A DNA stretch of 64,000 nucleotides from Penicillium oxalicum. Taxonomy: Eukaryota > Ascomycota > Eurotiomycetes > Eurotiales > Aspergillaceae. The stretch covers positions 2,542,001 to 2,606,000 of the forward strand of contig NC_064651.1 in NCBI RefSeq assembly GCF_001723175.1. The letters are read 5' to 3'. Under the pieces are notes generated by a model. That model searched no databases and was not told the origin of the DNA. It saw nothing but the letters and a program-made list of their open reading frames with translations. Of this stretch, positions 23,447 to 36,147 are shown piece after piece. The position numbers were made by a program, and so were the translations under genes. The stretch's first letter is position 1. Each line of letters starts with the position of its first letter.

Positions 23447-24123
23447 TCAAACACGCATAAGCTGTGGTGTATAGGTGGCAGAGGTAGTCATAGTGCTGGC
23501 GGCGTAAGTCTGGTAATGGTCAAGAATGTATGTTTGTATGCTCTGTAGATAGGATATTGTTCCCGGATGGCATCCTTTCAGCCACAAGAATCCAACCGCC
23601 TGCATTGCAACAGCGACGGTGCGGCTAACGTAGACCAGGATACTCAGCGCCAGGTCGAGTGTTGGGAAATAAATCCACCCGCAATAGGTCCAACAATGAG
23701 TCCCAGGATCGTACCCAGCATATAGACGCCTATCGATATTTCGCCCTCTTCGGTGTCCCACATGTCACTGCAGGAAAGCTGAGCCTCAAGACAATAGTAA
23801 TACACTTGTTATTGAAGACATACTCACCTGATAGCTAATCCCCCCCACAAGTACAAGAGGAGCGATTTCACCGATACCCACCAGAAATCGAAAAGCAAAC
23901 GGCTGAAATTTTGTTTCTGCGCAGTCGCATCCCAGATTCCATGCCAGATACCACGCTGAATTGAAACAAGCGCGGGTCTTGCTTCGGACTGTTCGTCACG
24001 CACCGACGAGCGGACCAATAGGAGAACGCTCTGGTTCGGGCCCGAGGTAGACTTGGCTGCACAAGTTGGAGTTGCATCACCGTCCAGCAAACAGCTATCC
24101 GTCGTCCGAAAAGGGAAGTGCAT
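23447..24123 (-). pseudogene. degraded MFS multidrug transporter (DHA1 type)
   Basis: On the minus strand, from about 24070 down, one frame reads LGPEPERSPIGPLVGA, a stop, then ETKFQPFAFRFLVGIGEIAP, recalling helices 2-4 of DHA1 drug transporters. After a possible intron (donor near 23828), 23765-23645 reads DMWDTEEGEISIGVYMLGTI and VGPIAGGFISQHSTWR, the canonical motif C region, and then hits a TGA where family members continue with W. The continuation VYVSRTVAVAMQAVGFLWL (about 23635-23580) is in another frame. The remaining six helices are absent, so this is a truncated relic rather than a working gene. Confidence 0.68.
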
Positions 24124-27100
24124 GGCCCCGGTTAGAGGATGTTTACATTTTCTTTTTTCTCAGCACGTTTGGATAGTGCAAGCTCCTGTACTCAGATGTG
24201 GTAATAAGTCATGGAGACTTGTGCACTTGCTGAAAACTTGTTTCTTGCCACAAGCTTGAAGAATACCTATGACTGAAGAATCCACTAAGACCAGCCTGAT
24301 GAACTATATTCAATCTCAATGCCATGTTTTTTTTTTGAATCGTTTTATGCTCTCCTTCTTCTTCTTCGTGCCGGGTTGCCATTGTTGTTGAATGCGCACT
24401 GGAATATTTCCGCTTGGTGGGACCGAATCGATATCAACGATGCGTCAATGAACGATGGACTGTGTGAATAACGAAACTTGAGACGATTTGCAACGAGCAA
24501 TCAGGCTCAAGATGATCGAAAGGTCACCTATTTGACTGCTTCTCACCTTGTTTCTAGCTCGATTCAAGACGGCACATCTCGTACGAAAGTCGTATTTTCC
24601 ACCTGTGAAAAATCCCTGAGCAAGTCATTAGGTCATGGAGGAGACATTGCGTTTGGAATGAATATGCATAGGGATGAGAATTCCCATTTGCCATTAAAAA
24701 ATTGCCATTAGAGATTTGAATCAATGCGAAAAGCCAAAGTCTCGAGAACAGATGGCGAAGCGCGGCGAAGCAGGGCATGTATATGAGCCTTGGCGTTTGG
24801 AGAGTCTCAGTCCTGATTGGCCAAATCCCAAGATGGCGGCTATCTTCATCAAGCGAGTCAATATCAAGATGTCGATTACTTGGCTGTTCAGGCCTGCTGA
24901 CGCTCTCGACAGCTATGCCACACCGTATCTCGTAATCGATCCGTTGTCTGAGTGTCACACTCGTCCGCTTTTCTGTTAGCCTTACTTGACATTTCAGGAT
25001 GGAGTTTGCGGGGATTTCAGTTGCCACATCATTCGGAGGGCTCAGATTTTCCGCATAAGCTTTAGATGGGGATGTCTCTCAGGCGGGACGGGATCTGACC
25101 TGAGAGGATCTAGCAATCTTGGAACCTGCGGCTACACTTGCAAACTTCTACTCTCTAATAAGTAGGTCGCAGGCAGTTTGTTATAAGGTCATTACTCTAT
25201 ACGACTGATAAAAGAGTGCATTTGATCCAATCTTGATCTCGTTTCCGGATATCGAAGATTAGTAAGTTGTGGAGCCGGGTAAAGTGAGGGTATTCGGTAC
25301 CACCCTGCTATGCTCATAAAGCTGTCGCGGGGAGCTCGTCGCTGAGCTGTCCGGAATGTAAGCGGTCACAGACCAGAGCGAGAGTACGTTCAAGAATAAT
25401 GCATCTCGATCGCCCACGTGACCACAGCTACCTGGGTTGAGTCCGCGCCCACCTTGTCCATAAGCATTGGAACTGCCCGGTTGCTCTCCCGCGTGTACCG
25501 CTTGGGGCATGAACCATCGTAGCTCTCGAGTTCGAAGAAAAAAAAAATTCATGGACTCATGGTGAGATAAAAAATTCCCGACTCAATGGCGGTGGGAGTG
25601 TTCGGAATATTCTTCTTGTCCGCTGGACTAACGGACGTCCATGGATCATTTCGGTCGGCCAGCATCGACTCCGATGAAGGTGGTCCGAGAGCATGTTTCC
25701 GATTCCACCATGGACAAGATCTGGAGCAATCGGATCGACTCACGGGGTGGATTACTCTTCCCTACCGAACCTTTGACTCAGGTTGATTGCGTGTCCTGGG
25801 TATTTACCGTGCTCTAAGCTTCCCTAAGCTTTTCAGGCGTCTCCATTTCTCCGCCGGTTCGCCTATCATCAACCAGAATGTAGAGAACTTGGACCGACTA
25901 CGGGACAGTGGGCACCAGGCACAAGGCACTCCTGTCACCAAATCATGCACGGCACCCACCGAGTCACATTGTACTAGTGTCGGTGAAAAGGGGCGGTTGG
26001 ATCACGTCGTGAAATGTTACTGGGACCAATTGACCATTATGAATTGTTGTGTCTATACGTCTTCATTCCACTGCATCCGCAGGTACACCCTCGGGAGCTG
26101 TTTTTTCAGCCCTATTTTGAAAAATGGAGGGGGGGGGGGTTGCCTCATTTGCTTCTGCCTGCTGTCTCCACACGAAGCAGCCCTGTGTCTCACACTCCCA
26201 GCTCACTTTTCATAAGGTTTGAAGGTTGCCAGCTCTGATATGTTCGTCTTCCCCAAGCTCTCCAATTTGGGGGTCCTCCCACAGGATAATGGCGCGTAAG
26301 ATTAAGGTTCTACCTACCAGTACAGTGGTAGTCATGTACATAGTACTCCATTGCACATGCAAAGCGATGTTGTAGCTGTGTAGCTGTGTATCCTGAACTC
26401 CACGGGTTAAATGACCACGTAAAACTGCGGTAATACCGAGTCATCATTTTCAATCCTCCTCATGTTTGTTCCAGAACGTACCGGGCGTCCGAATCCACCA
26501 CAACGGGTAAAAGGGTCCATCCCTCCAGCGAGACTCATGACTCGTCTGAACCAGCAGGAAGGGACCGTTACTGTGATCGTTCACATCGGTTCCCCTTTTG
26601 CCTGCATCAGCTGACACCCACTGCACAGTCTGATCTCGATGGGTTAGGTGATTGACCCCAACTCAGACCCCGTCCGCCTTTGCTCTCCAACTCTGTTCTG
26701 GGACGGTGGCTACCGCTTTCGGCGTTCCAACTTCTGTCATCATCGCGCTACTTGACGTATTCTCCGATTGGCAACTCCAAGTTCCCGTTCGGACACCACC
26801 GTTCTGCGAAATTTGCCTTGCCAATAAGTGCATGACTACAGTGTCAGACAAGCTGAGTTCACGGTCGATCACGATTCTTTATTCTAACGAAGGTTGCCCT
26901 TCAACTATCTTCATCCATTTCTTTTCTTTTTTTTCCTCCCGATTAGGCTTACTAGTCTCGACCGTTCGCCTCCACCCCCTCCACCGTCCCGCCAGAACTT
27001 GGTCCGTGTGCCGTGGCTCTTCGTTGATTGCCTTCGAGGCTCTCTGCATTCTTGATTCTGATTCACGCTCTGGTTTTCCTCCTCGTGCGCCATTTTGTAG

Positions 27101-27393
27101 GCTCTAATTTTCTTCCTTATTCAACGCAACCCGGCCGGGACGAGGCGGCCTCCACCAGCTCTTTGATCTCAGTCAAGTTTCTTTTCCCCCTTCTCTCTCT
27201 CACACACACTTTTCCCCCCATCTTTGGCTCTCGTTCTGCGTGATCTTGGTCATTTCGACCACCCCCAGACAGCTGCTTGCGAATGCGACCGTAAAAGAAG
27301 GCGATCGACGAGCAATCGGGTCAAACCTCCCCGCCAAGCCCGCTTTTTTCGCATGAATCATCCACCCGACGACGGATTCTTCCAGATTCGATC
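24124..27393. other. 3.3-kb intergenic region
   Basis: I see no convincing gene in 24124-27393. The final kilobase is T/C-rich (for example 26925-26940 and 27180-27235) and fits a long promoter and leader for the zinc-cluster factor at 27394. A 10-G run lies at about 26127-26138. Confidence 0.5.
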
Positions 27394-30300
27394 ATGGCGG
27401 CAAGCGGCGCTGGCGCCCACGGCGACACGGACGATGAGCACACCCCACACAATTACCACGAGGAGACCGACTCCTCCCCCTTTGCCTCCAACAAGGATGT
27501 GGCTATCAGGGATGGCTCTCATACGGAGAACGGTGTGACTCCTCAGCCTCCGCCGCTCCAGAAGCGGCGCCGCGTTGGGCGCGCCTGCGACGAATGTCGC
27601 CGCAAAAAGATCAAGTGTGATGGCAAACAGCCTTGCACACACTGCACAGTCTATAGCTATGGTGCGCGCTCGTGGTCCAAATTCCTGCCCTTGACCCCTT
27701 CCCAGAACCCGTCCATTCTTTGACATCTGCTTCTCCGCTTCAACGGAGGTGTACTCTACACGTGGCTAACGCCCCTTACAGAATGTTCGTACGACCAGCC
27801 CTCCAATCGTCGTCGCAATCCCGCCCCGCAATATGTCGAAGCCCTGGAAGCCCGTATGCAAAAGGCCGAGGCACTCCTGCGAACGGTCTTCCCGGATGTC
27901 AATCTCGACGACCCGAGTCTCGATGTGAATGCGCCGGAGTTTCGTTTGCCGATCCACCAGAAGGGGAAGAGGCCGACGCAGGCGACCCCGACGACGGTGG
28001 GAAATGCCCCATACGCGCAAGATCATCGCGCAGACAGTGCCCCCGAAGCGGGCGATGACTCACTTCTGGAGACGATGGTGGGAAATACAGGTTGTCTTGA
28101 TCGCGACGACCAGGGACATTGGGATTACCATGGACAAACCTCGGGTATGATTTTTGTCCGCCGATTGCGCAAACAACTGGGCGCGATAGAGGCGCCCGTG
28201 CCGCGAAAAGTGACGGCTATGCTCGAAAGCCCCCGATCGGTGTCCGTGTCCGATTCCCCGCAAGATGCTGCTCTTCCTCCCACGCATGATCTGCCCCCGA
28301 AGCCGATCGCAATTCGGCTGTGTCGTAATGCGTTGGACGACGCGTGTGCTCTCATGCGCTTTGTGATCGAGCCCAAATTCTACGAAAGTCTGGATCGCAT
28401 CTACGACACGCCCCCGGAGCAATTCGGTAACGAGGAGAACTCCTTCCTTCCACTCCTCTACATTGTCATGGCGGTCGGTTGTCTGTTCTCGGACGACGGG
28501 GCTGGCACTTTGGATCTGGCGGGCTATGAAGGCGCCATTGGTCAAGGGTACGTTTGATTCTCACTGGGAGGCACAACGGTTGCGGGATCAAGCGCACGTT
28601 GGCTACACGGTGGTCAGTCGCTAACCTGCTTTGTGATGGCAGCTTCCAATTCTTCAAGGCAGGACGCCAACTGCTGGATATCACTGATTGCCGAGACCTC
28701 ACCGCGCTCCAGGCTGTCTGTTTCATGATCTTATTCCTTCAGTCCTCCGCCAAGCTTAGCACCTGCTACTCATATATTGGCATCGCACTGCGGTCGGCCC
28801 TTCGACTCGGTCTTCACCGCACGGTTGCGGCCGACTTCAACCCGGTTGAACGAGAGCTGCGGAAACGCATCTTCTGGGTGATTCGAAAGATGGATGTCTA
28901 CGTCAGCACCATGTTGGGTCTCCCTCTGATGCTCAGCGACGACGATATTGATCAGGAGTATCCGTTGGATGTGGATGGAGAGTTCATCACGGCGGAGGGC
29001 ATCCTGCCGATGCCAACCGACTATACCCCTCTCATGGCCGGGTGCAACGCGCACACGCGCCTTTGCAACGTGGTCTTGAAAGTGGTGAAATATATCTACC
29101 CCGTCAAGAACCAGTCGCAGTCGGACCAGCGCTATTTGGTCAGTCACTCAAAGATTCGAGAGATCGAGCGCGATCTCCAGACTTGGATGGAAGAACTTCC
29201 CTCGGCACTCCGGCCGGGCACGGACGTGTCTCCCCAGTTGGAACGGTAGGTTTCCTCGCCAGCTCGCCATGTGTGGTCTCTCCCAAGACATGCGTCAGCA
29301 GACTCTAATGTGTGCATCGAATTTTCCAGGGTCCGCCAAATGTTGCGCATTGGCTATGCACACGTCCAAATGGTCATGTATCGCCCTTTTCTCCATTACG
29401 TTTCCGGAGGTTCGCAGGCTCGCGGCGTCGACAAACGTTCGTACGCCTGCGCGGCAGCCTGCGTGAGCGTTTCCCGGAACATTGTCCACATCACGACCGG
29501 TATGCACAAGCGCGGCCTTCTCAATGGCTCGTTCTGGTTTACCATGTATATCACCTACTTTGCGATTCTTTCTCTTGTATTCTTCGTCATTGAGAACCCG
29601 GACTCGCCCACGGCCAAGGATGGTGTCTTGAAGGATGCGATGGAGGGGAAGAACACTCTCGCTGGGCTGGCGAAGAAGAGCATGGCTGCGGACCGATGCT
29701 CCCAAAGCTTGACGGTATGTGACTGATCTTTCTTCCCTGATTATTTCGTCCTGGAAAGTCTCGGGTGAGAGAATCTCGTGAATCTAACCGGTGGGTGCAG
29801 TGTCTGTTTAAAACTCTCCCCGACAGATTAAAGAATCGCCAGAGTTCCAAGACGCCGGTCAATCTGAAACGCCGGGTGCCCTCGACCTTCGCATCAGAGC
29901 CCGAATCTATGCAGCAACCGCCTGCACAGACTTTGCCAACCCGATCGAATACATTCCCGCTTCATATGATGACGCAACCTTCCGCGGGAGGCCCTCCAGC
30001 GACCCGTCGACAGAAGAGTTTAGACAACACACAGTCATACTCGAACCGACACGCAGAGAATGGCGCCCAATCGGGATGGATGTCATCAACCCCAGAGCTT
30101 TTGTCCGAGACCATGTCCACTCCGGAGCCAACGCCCACGACCTCATTCAGCGCCCCTTTCTCCAACCAGGAACCCTCAAACCTGGCCTGGGCTCAGCAAT
30201 TCAACAATCCTAATAGCCTGCCTGATCTTATGCCTATGATGTTCCCCTCAGATGACCCCTTCGCCTACCCCACCCAGCCCATGTCCACACTGGAGGCGGA

Positions 30301-30871
30301 CCACTTTCAGCATGAGCCGAATGGCGCCCAAATGGCTCCCCAGACCCCGTTAGAGGCCGTCTCCCACCCGCAGGGCATGAGAGCCAACACCCCGGTCGAC
30401 CCCGGGATGACATCACCTACTTTCACCTCGTTTCCGCAATTTTCGAATCTTCCCGCAAGCTCCGTGCCTTCGGTCAACACCTCGGTTCCCAGTCGCTTGC
30501 AGCAGACTTCCGCCCCGCCCGTCAACCCGGCGAGGTTTCAATCTCCCGTCTCCCGGAGCCAGACGCCCCGGGAACAGCTCAGCAGTCCCGATTTGGTGTC
30601 TATCCCCAACCAAAATTTTGTCTGGCAAGGGTACAACTTCCAGCCGGTGAATCTCGCCAGCATCGAGAAAGATGCTTCCACAGACATGATGCCGCAGGAT
30701 TCTACACCCCCCAACGGAATGGGGGAGTTGAACATGAGCTACGACGAGAACGCTTTGGGCTTGAATGTGGACATGGGCGTGTCCTTTGATGACCTCTTCG
30801 GCAATACCAGTCGGCCTGGCGCTGGCGCATTTAATGACGAGTGGTCTCAATGGATGAATGCTGGCGTATAA
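27394..30871 (+). CDS. Zn(II)2Cys6 transcription factor, Asg1/Hal9/Tbs1 type
   Basis: Five exons (27394-27661, 27782-28547, 28643-29245, 29330-29714, 29801-30871) give 1030 residues; introns are 120, 95, 84 and 86 nt and all phases agree. The binuclear cluster spans Cys65, Cys68, Cys75, Cys81, Cys84 and Cys91 ([19 protein letters not shown] then [12 protein letters not shown]), split by the first intron; the [13 protein letters not shown] form is characteristic of the yeast Asg1/Hal9/Tbs1 group of stress-related regulators. A short coiled segment follows ([17 protein letters not shown]). The fungal-specific middle region covers roughly residues 270-680, with [17 protein letters not shown] and [17 protein letters not shown]. 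The C-terminal 350 residues, in the last exon, are Pro/Ser/Thr/Gln-rich with an acidic end ([11 protein letters not shown]), a likely activation domain. Nuclear regulator; targets unknown. Confidence 0.88.
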
Positions 30872-31780
30872 GCCCGGTGGGCCCTGAAGTCAACAATTCT
30901 CTATTCGACCCCTTTGAAGAGGAGTATCTAATGGGTTTTTTGGGGGGGGGGGGAGGCGACCTTGCAATGACGACATGCATCATGAACAGAAAGACTCGTT
31001 TCTGTCGTTGGTTAATAAAAAGGCTCGGCGTTTCAACTATTTTGTTTTTCATTCCCTTTTCAATGGAGTCGTCTCTCATTCATCAGGTAGGTAGGTTTAC
31101 CATTGCGTAATTGCCCTTTTCAAATAGAATTTCACGTTCAATGAGATTGTGGCTTGAATAAAATGCCTAAGTCTGGGCCCGAGTATCGGGTCGATGTGAT
31201 CTCTTTTTATTAAATCCTTGACAAAAACATAGGGTTTCCTTTTCTGAAGGTCTGTGTTCGAGTCATGCCGACGACTGGTTGTCTAGATGTCAAGACCGCA
31301 AGAGAAGGACAGGAGCTCCGCGCAGGCCAACAATACCTTGGCGGAGCCTCGCGACATCAACGCACTTTTGTGTCTACCTCTGCTCAATTGATTTTCACAC
31401 TTTCTGAATAGAATATGGAACGTCACGCGGCTCCATATGACTCTTTCAATTGACTTCCTTTTTGCTTTCTTCAGGGCTTCATCACGGCTTGTCTTTTCAA
31501 CCCGAGCACGTTCGCCCCAGTAAGAGGTTCGAGTCCGAGAGGGTCCAGACCCACATGGCGGCGTTAGTCCCGACTGCCACGTTCCGACGTCAATCTCATC
31601 AGGATCCGGGTGTTGCATTCCAGATACTCTTGTGTTTTGCGAATGTGCAAGCATTGGTGCATCATTGCGATACCTCTTTGCTCTTGAGGCCTTGGCTGTG
31701 GTAGGTGTTCGACAATATTCAGACGGTTCAGACAGCTGCGATTCTCTCCTCTCGATAGGACTGGTGGACTAGGCCCTGTT

Positions 31781-31817
<37 letters not shown>

Positions 31818-32044
31818 AAGCACCAGGGTAGTCAGCTGTCGCGAGGTGCATCGGATGCGGCACACCGTCTGAATAGGAGTTTCTCCTTCTTCGATCTGTC
31901 AGGTCTGGCCCATCTTGACTCTCCTGGTGGTCCGCGCCAATCGCATCGGAATCTTCTTTTGGCATGCACCTTTTGGGTACGTTGCGCCTTTAAAAAAAAA
32001 CGAAAAAAAACCACCCCCCGTCCGACCCGTGCGAATTGCTACTC
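30872..32044. other. intergenic region, promoter of the dioxygenase gene
   Basis: No gene recognised. It holds a 12-G run (30942-30953), a 30-bp CT repeat (31786-31815) and A-rich stretches just before the next start codon. Confidence 0.5.
31786..31815 (+). repeat. (CT)15 microsatellite
   Basis: Thirty bases of perfect CT dinucleotide, about 230 bp upstream of the dioxygenase start codon. Confidence 0.95.
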
Positions 32045-33157
32045 ATGGCATCTTCATCGCCATCCTCGACTACCTCGCGACTCTCGACGTTGATCACGTG
32101 GCTTCTCTACTTTGTGCCGGTGTATATCTTTGTTCTGGACCCGCTCGCTCGGTCCTGGGCACCGGAGAGTCTGAGAGAACTTGGATGGAGCGCTGGGCTG
32201 GACCCCGATGCACATGATCTTGCGGAATCGGATGGCGGATATACTCCGTCCACTTTGCATCTTACGGACGACAGCTTTATTAGTCCCGATGATGGGGTTC
32301 CTGCTCATTGTCCCGGCGAGGCAGATGGGTACCGAGTCCATTTGCTGTCGCGGACACCGCTGATACTGTACATTGAGAATTTTGTCAGTGAACAGGAGGC
32401 GGATCATTTGATGACCATGAGGTATGTTCCCCCAGTTCTGGGATTTGCATCCGGGAATGAGGTCTTGCGCGTTGGATTATTTGGAGAGTGTGAGGGTTAG
32501 AGGGGACAGGAAATGAAACCCCGGTTTACTTGACCACGAAACAATATATGAATGTGTGCCGGTGTGTCTAACGTGTTTTTTTTTTGTTTTCGGGGGATCC
32601 TTAGTCTGGATAAATATACACCTTCGATTGTCTACGACGGTGTCACGGAGCGTGTGGATCCCACCAAGCGACTGTCCGACCGCGCTCTGCTGGATCGCGA
32701 CGACACCGTTCGCTGTCTCGAAGAGCGTGCGCGTGCCTTTCAAGGCTGGCGTCCTCATCTCTACATTGAGCGAATGTGGGCGCAACGCTACAATGCCTCG
32801 GGTCACTACCGGCACCATTACGACTGGACGGGCTCGCTTGCTCGTGGCGGAGACCGTCTCAGCACCTTTATGGTGTATCTGGGGGCGGACTGTGAGGGGG
32901 GAGGCACGCATTTCCCTCGCTTGAACCGGCCCGAGGGAGAGAAGTGGTGTCGATTCTTGGACTGTGATGAGGCGGTGGGCCTCACGTTCAAGCCGATCAA
33001 GGGCAATGCCATTTTTTGGGAGAATCTGGGACCGGATGGGATGGGATATTATGAGACGTGGCATGCGGCGTACCCGGTCACGTCGGGGACGAAAGTGGGA
33101 CTGAACATTTGGAGTTGGTATCAGCCACCTCGTCCGAAGAAGAGGACGAGAGTGTGA
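32045..33157 (+). CDS. prolyl 4-hydroxylase-like 2-oxoglutarate/Fe(II) dioxygenase, membrane-anchored
   Basis: Two exons, 32045-32421 and 32605-33157, give 309 residues. The 183-nt intron (GTATGT...CCTTAG) is longer than most here. Residues 14-31 (STLITWLLYFVPVYIFVL) form one hydrophobic segment, a signal anchor that would place the catalytic part in the ER lumen or secretory pathway. The catalytic core has the expected triad: His197 and Asp199 in HHYDW, His279 in ETWHAAYPV, and Lys289 in GTKVGLNIW for the 2-oxoglutarate carboxylate. PLILYIENFVSEQEADHL at about 105-122 matches the entry to the P4Hc domain. The family hydroxylates peptidyl proline (or related residues) using O2 and 2-oxoglutarate; the substrate in filamentous fungi is mostly unknown. 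The start is the ATG at 32045; no upstream ATG is in frame. Confidence 0.86.
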
Positions 33158-33839
33158 GTGGCCGTGTGATGGGCATGAAGTATGTGAGACGAGAGACTCT
33201 TTGCTGGATGCCTCTTCCTCCTCGGGATTGGAGGGGGCGTCGAATCAGGCGTGTCGACTCGAGAATGGAGCTTCATTTTCTGTGGGAGTCAAGGAGTGAG
33301 GGAATCTTCCCATCCCGTGGAGAGATGAGCACGAGTACGTCTTTTGGAGGGGCCGCCAGCCAAGCGAGGTTTATTGTCTGGAGACGCTCTCGATCAGCAG
33401 GCGAGAGTCTCGGTTTGGACGCATGGCTCATCTCCGGGTGAGGTATTTCAGTCTCTCCCTTGTACGTATCTTTTTGGTGGTCGTGTCCAGCACGATGGGT
33501 CACTGGGACATACGCGGCAGGTCGGAAGAGAAGCGAAGACAATTCTATACGTCCTCTGTCTCCCGTGATACAGACACGCAGGGTGTCTTTCTTCTGATAC
33601 GAGCTTTACCCTTTGTTTTTTTTCAAAAAAAAAAGGGAAAAAGAAATCCCCAGAAACGATCCCTCCATGTTGTCTAATCTTCCGTTGCAATACAAGATGG
33701 GACTCGATGCGAGTGTCTAAAGACCGGAGACTGGAGCCTCTCTGGTTCCAGGCAACAAGATATTGAACCTGTCCAAGGCTGGAGCGGTGCAGTGACTATG
33801 ATCCACCATATGAGCGAGAAAAGTAGATCAATGCTCAAC

Positions 33840-33868
33840 GGTCTACGGTCTACGGTCTATGGTCTATG
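33840..33868 (+). repeat. 7-bp tandem repeat GGTCTAY, four copies
   Basis: Four head-to-tail units ggtctac/ggtctat in the 3' flank of the dioxygenase gene. Confidence 0.85.
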
Positions 33869-34080
33869 GGCAATAGTGTCATAATGTAAAAATATCCCTT
33901 GACACGTCCGATCCACGCTCCTCTAACTAGCTAACTAGCAAGAAAAAAAAAAAGGGGAGGGGGGGGGGAGAAGGAGAAGGACGTGGGACGCCGAGGGAAG
34001 GAGTAGAAAGGACCGAGAAATGCCAAGTCGAATGTCTGCCAAGTCCTGATTTCTGAAAAGGGGAGGCGGGAGGAGAACGG

Positions 34081-34096
34081 AGAGAGAGAGAGAGAG
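34081..34096 (+). repeat. (AG)8 microsatellite
   Basis: Short perfect AG repeat inside a longer polypurine region upstream of pacC. Confidence 0.85.
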
Positions 34097-35563
34097 AAGG
34101 AAGGGATGACGGTCTTTCTTGGAACTTGTCCAAGACTTTTTGTCAAGTCTTGGGGGAGAAAAATGGGGGAATGGACCGGAGCGGAAATTGGCACCAGAGA
34201 GGGACGTCAGGCTTGGCTGCCAAGATGGAAAAAATGCCATGGAGACTTGCGGAGGAAGGGGGGGGCTCATCCTGGGGGGCAATGACGCTTGGCGGGTTGG
34301 CTGGACCGTTGCGCTGGTGTGACTGGGGGCGACGGTGCCAAGGACGGCCTGTACAGGGCAGTCCACTGAGATTAGAGGTTTGGGTTCTGGATGGGATGCG
34401 TGATTACGTGTAGAGTTTGGTGACTCGATTGGGGGGACCTTTGCCGCCTGTACTGATGGACATTGATGTGGTTGGCCACTGAGAATAGTCCGTATTACTG
34501 GAAGTACTACTGGAGGGACTCTGCCTGCTGTCCGTCATCTCGCCCCCAATCGATGTCGGCGTGTCTCGTGTGAGGATTTATGATTGGTTGATCTTGCTCG
34601 GTGTTGCCAGAGACGAGACATGGACACCGATTGGTAGATCACTGGAAGAATTTACCTAGTGGACGGGACAGCCGGGGAAACGAATGATGAGTCAGCTAAA
34701 CAGGCGTCCCATTCACTCAGTCGAAGTCAGATTGTGTATTTTCCCCTTCTTTTTGGGGGGTAGGATGAAGAGGAAGGAGAAGGAAGAGGAGGATGATCCT
34801 GGAACAACGAAGGAATGACTACTCAGGAGGAAAAAGTTAAGTTTGTCCAAGCCGACTGGAAGGATCATGTCCTCCAGTATTTCTCAATGCTTAGTCCAGA
34901 TGAGCATCTCTTGTCGTGCGCAGATGCCAGTAGGGGTACCCAGCACCTGAATTGTCAGGCTTGTCAGCAACCGTGTGAACGGACTCCGACCGGGGGGAGG
35001 TGTTCAGCTTGGCGCCAACACACCCGGTCCAAGATCACCTCATACAACTGGAGTTGCCCCTTTTGACAGACATTGGCATCAGATCTGCTGTGTCCCACAA
35101 CTCTTTGGTCCCGGATCATTCTTTCAATGGATCTTCTGGCTTCTCCGCTGACCCCCTTCCTGTGATCCATCGGGAATGTGGCATTTGGTGGTTCTCTGCA
35201 TGACCAGAAGCAGGAGATGACGACTACTAGATCCCAGAAACTCCCCGACTAAAGCAACTCGAGTACACAGCGAGGACAGCTGACCGGGATCTTTCTTCGT
35301 CCCTTTTTCATCCCCTGGTAGGACACAAGCCCGTCGGAGACGCGTCCGAGTCATTTCTTCTCCTTCGGGGCAGTACCACAGACGTTAGTCGTACCACCGT
35401 CTCCTAGCGCCGACTGTCTTTGGTCACGTTGGCTTGACGAGCTTCTCCATTAGGACCGTCTTGGAATTCCTCGGAATGCACAGCCCCTCTTTGGGGGGTG
35501 ATATCTACCAATCAGAGAGGGACTGGTGGATCCTCGACGCAGCAGGTCCGGCGACCGGATGGT

Positions 35564-36144
35564 CTTGGCCCGGTCTTGTCGTCCCTCCTTGGCTGTCCTC
35601 CGCCCGGTCCCAAGCCTTCTCCTGGGCAAAAAGGCTCGGCTCCGTTTCTTCAAAGTGCAAAATGGGGACGCAGGATGAGGACCGACCGTTTTATTGGTGT
35701 ACAACAACATGGGGCTGCTGGTCCTCGAATGAATGCCAGACTAGAGCCTGCGGAGGGCGTGGTACTTGTAGTTCCACGCCAGAAGAGGAGACTCGGCGTC
35801 CAACCCCCCCCCCCAAGAAAAACCCAAGAAAAACCCAAGACCCCCGTCCCCCTCCCCCAAGACTATTCCCCAGTTTTCCTCTCACACCTTCTTCCCTCCT
35901 TTTCGAGGCATCCGAGTCCATCCCCCTCCGTCACCTTCTCTCAACTTGTTTGCCTGGTCAAGTGCTGCTTGCATCTTCCCAGAGCTCCTCCTTGGCTGAC
36001 CATATAAGCCCTTCCGAGGACTGTCCGAACTCTCCATCACTTTTTCCCTTGCCAAGTGTGTGCATGCCAACGTGATCTTGACCTCCATTGCACACGTGCC
36101 TGGGCAACTCTTCCCGCCTGCCACGACGAGTCAATTTTCTTGGC
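35564..36144. promoter_or_regulatory. proximal cluster of PacC consensus sites
   Basis: GCCAAG or its complement CTTGGC lies at 35564-35569, 35588-35593, 35991-35996, 36051-36056 and 36139-36144, the last ending four bases before the pacC start codon. PacC of Aspergillus nidulans is known to bind GCCARG. About 0.6 site would be expected by chance in this 0.6-kb interval, so autoregulation is a reasonable inference. Confidence 0.55.
36001..36008 (+). promoter_or_regulatory. TATA-like element of pacC
   Basis: catataag sits about 145 bp before the pacC ATG, directly after a CTTGGC site and ahead of a pyrimidine-rich tract. Position and sequence fit a TATA box; no transcript evidence. Confidence 0.4.
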
Positions 36145-36147
36145 AAC

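Larger units (their letters stand above)
33158..36147. other. 3-kb upstream region of pacC
   Basis: No gene recognised. The region includes a 7-bp tandem repeat (33840-33868), polypurine tracts (33940-34000, AG repeat 34081-34096), a C run near 35804-35814, and a pyrimidine-rich leader. GCCAAG in either orientation occurs at least eleven times from 34022 onward (34022, 34038, 34212, 34219, 34337, 35008, 35564, 35588, 35991, 36051, 36139). GCCARG is the known PacC binding consensus. Confidence 0.6.

Noticed and set aside
24554..25027. 157-codon minus-strand frame
   Set aside because: No domain, random-looking composition, and it lies in a decayed region.
31526..31536. ggttcgagtcc, a match to the tRNA B box
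   Set aside because: The bases flanking the loop do not form a T stem, and no acceptor stem or A box is found at the right distance.
35434..36075. 213-codon plus-strand frame upstream of pacC
   Set aside because: Low-complexity Pro/Ser translation of a pyrimidine-rich promoter; contains several PacC sites and a TATA-like element.
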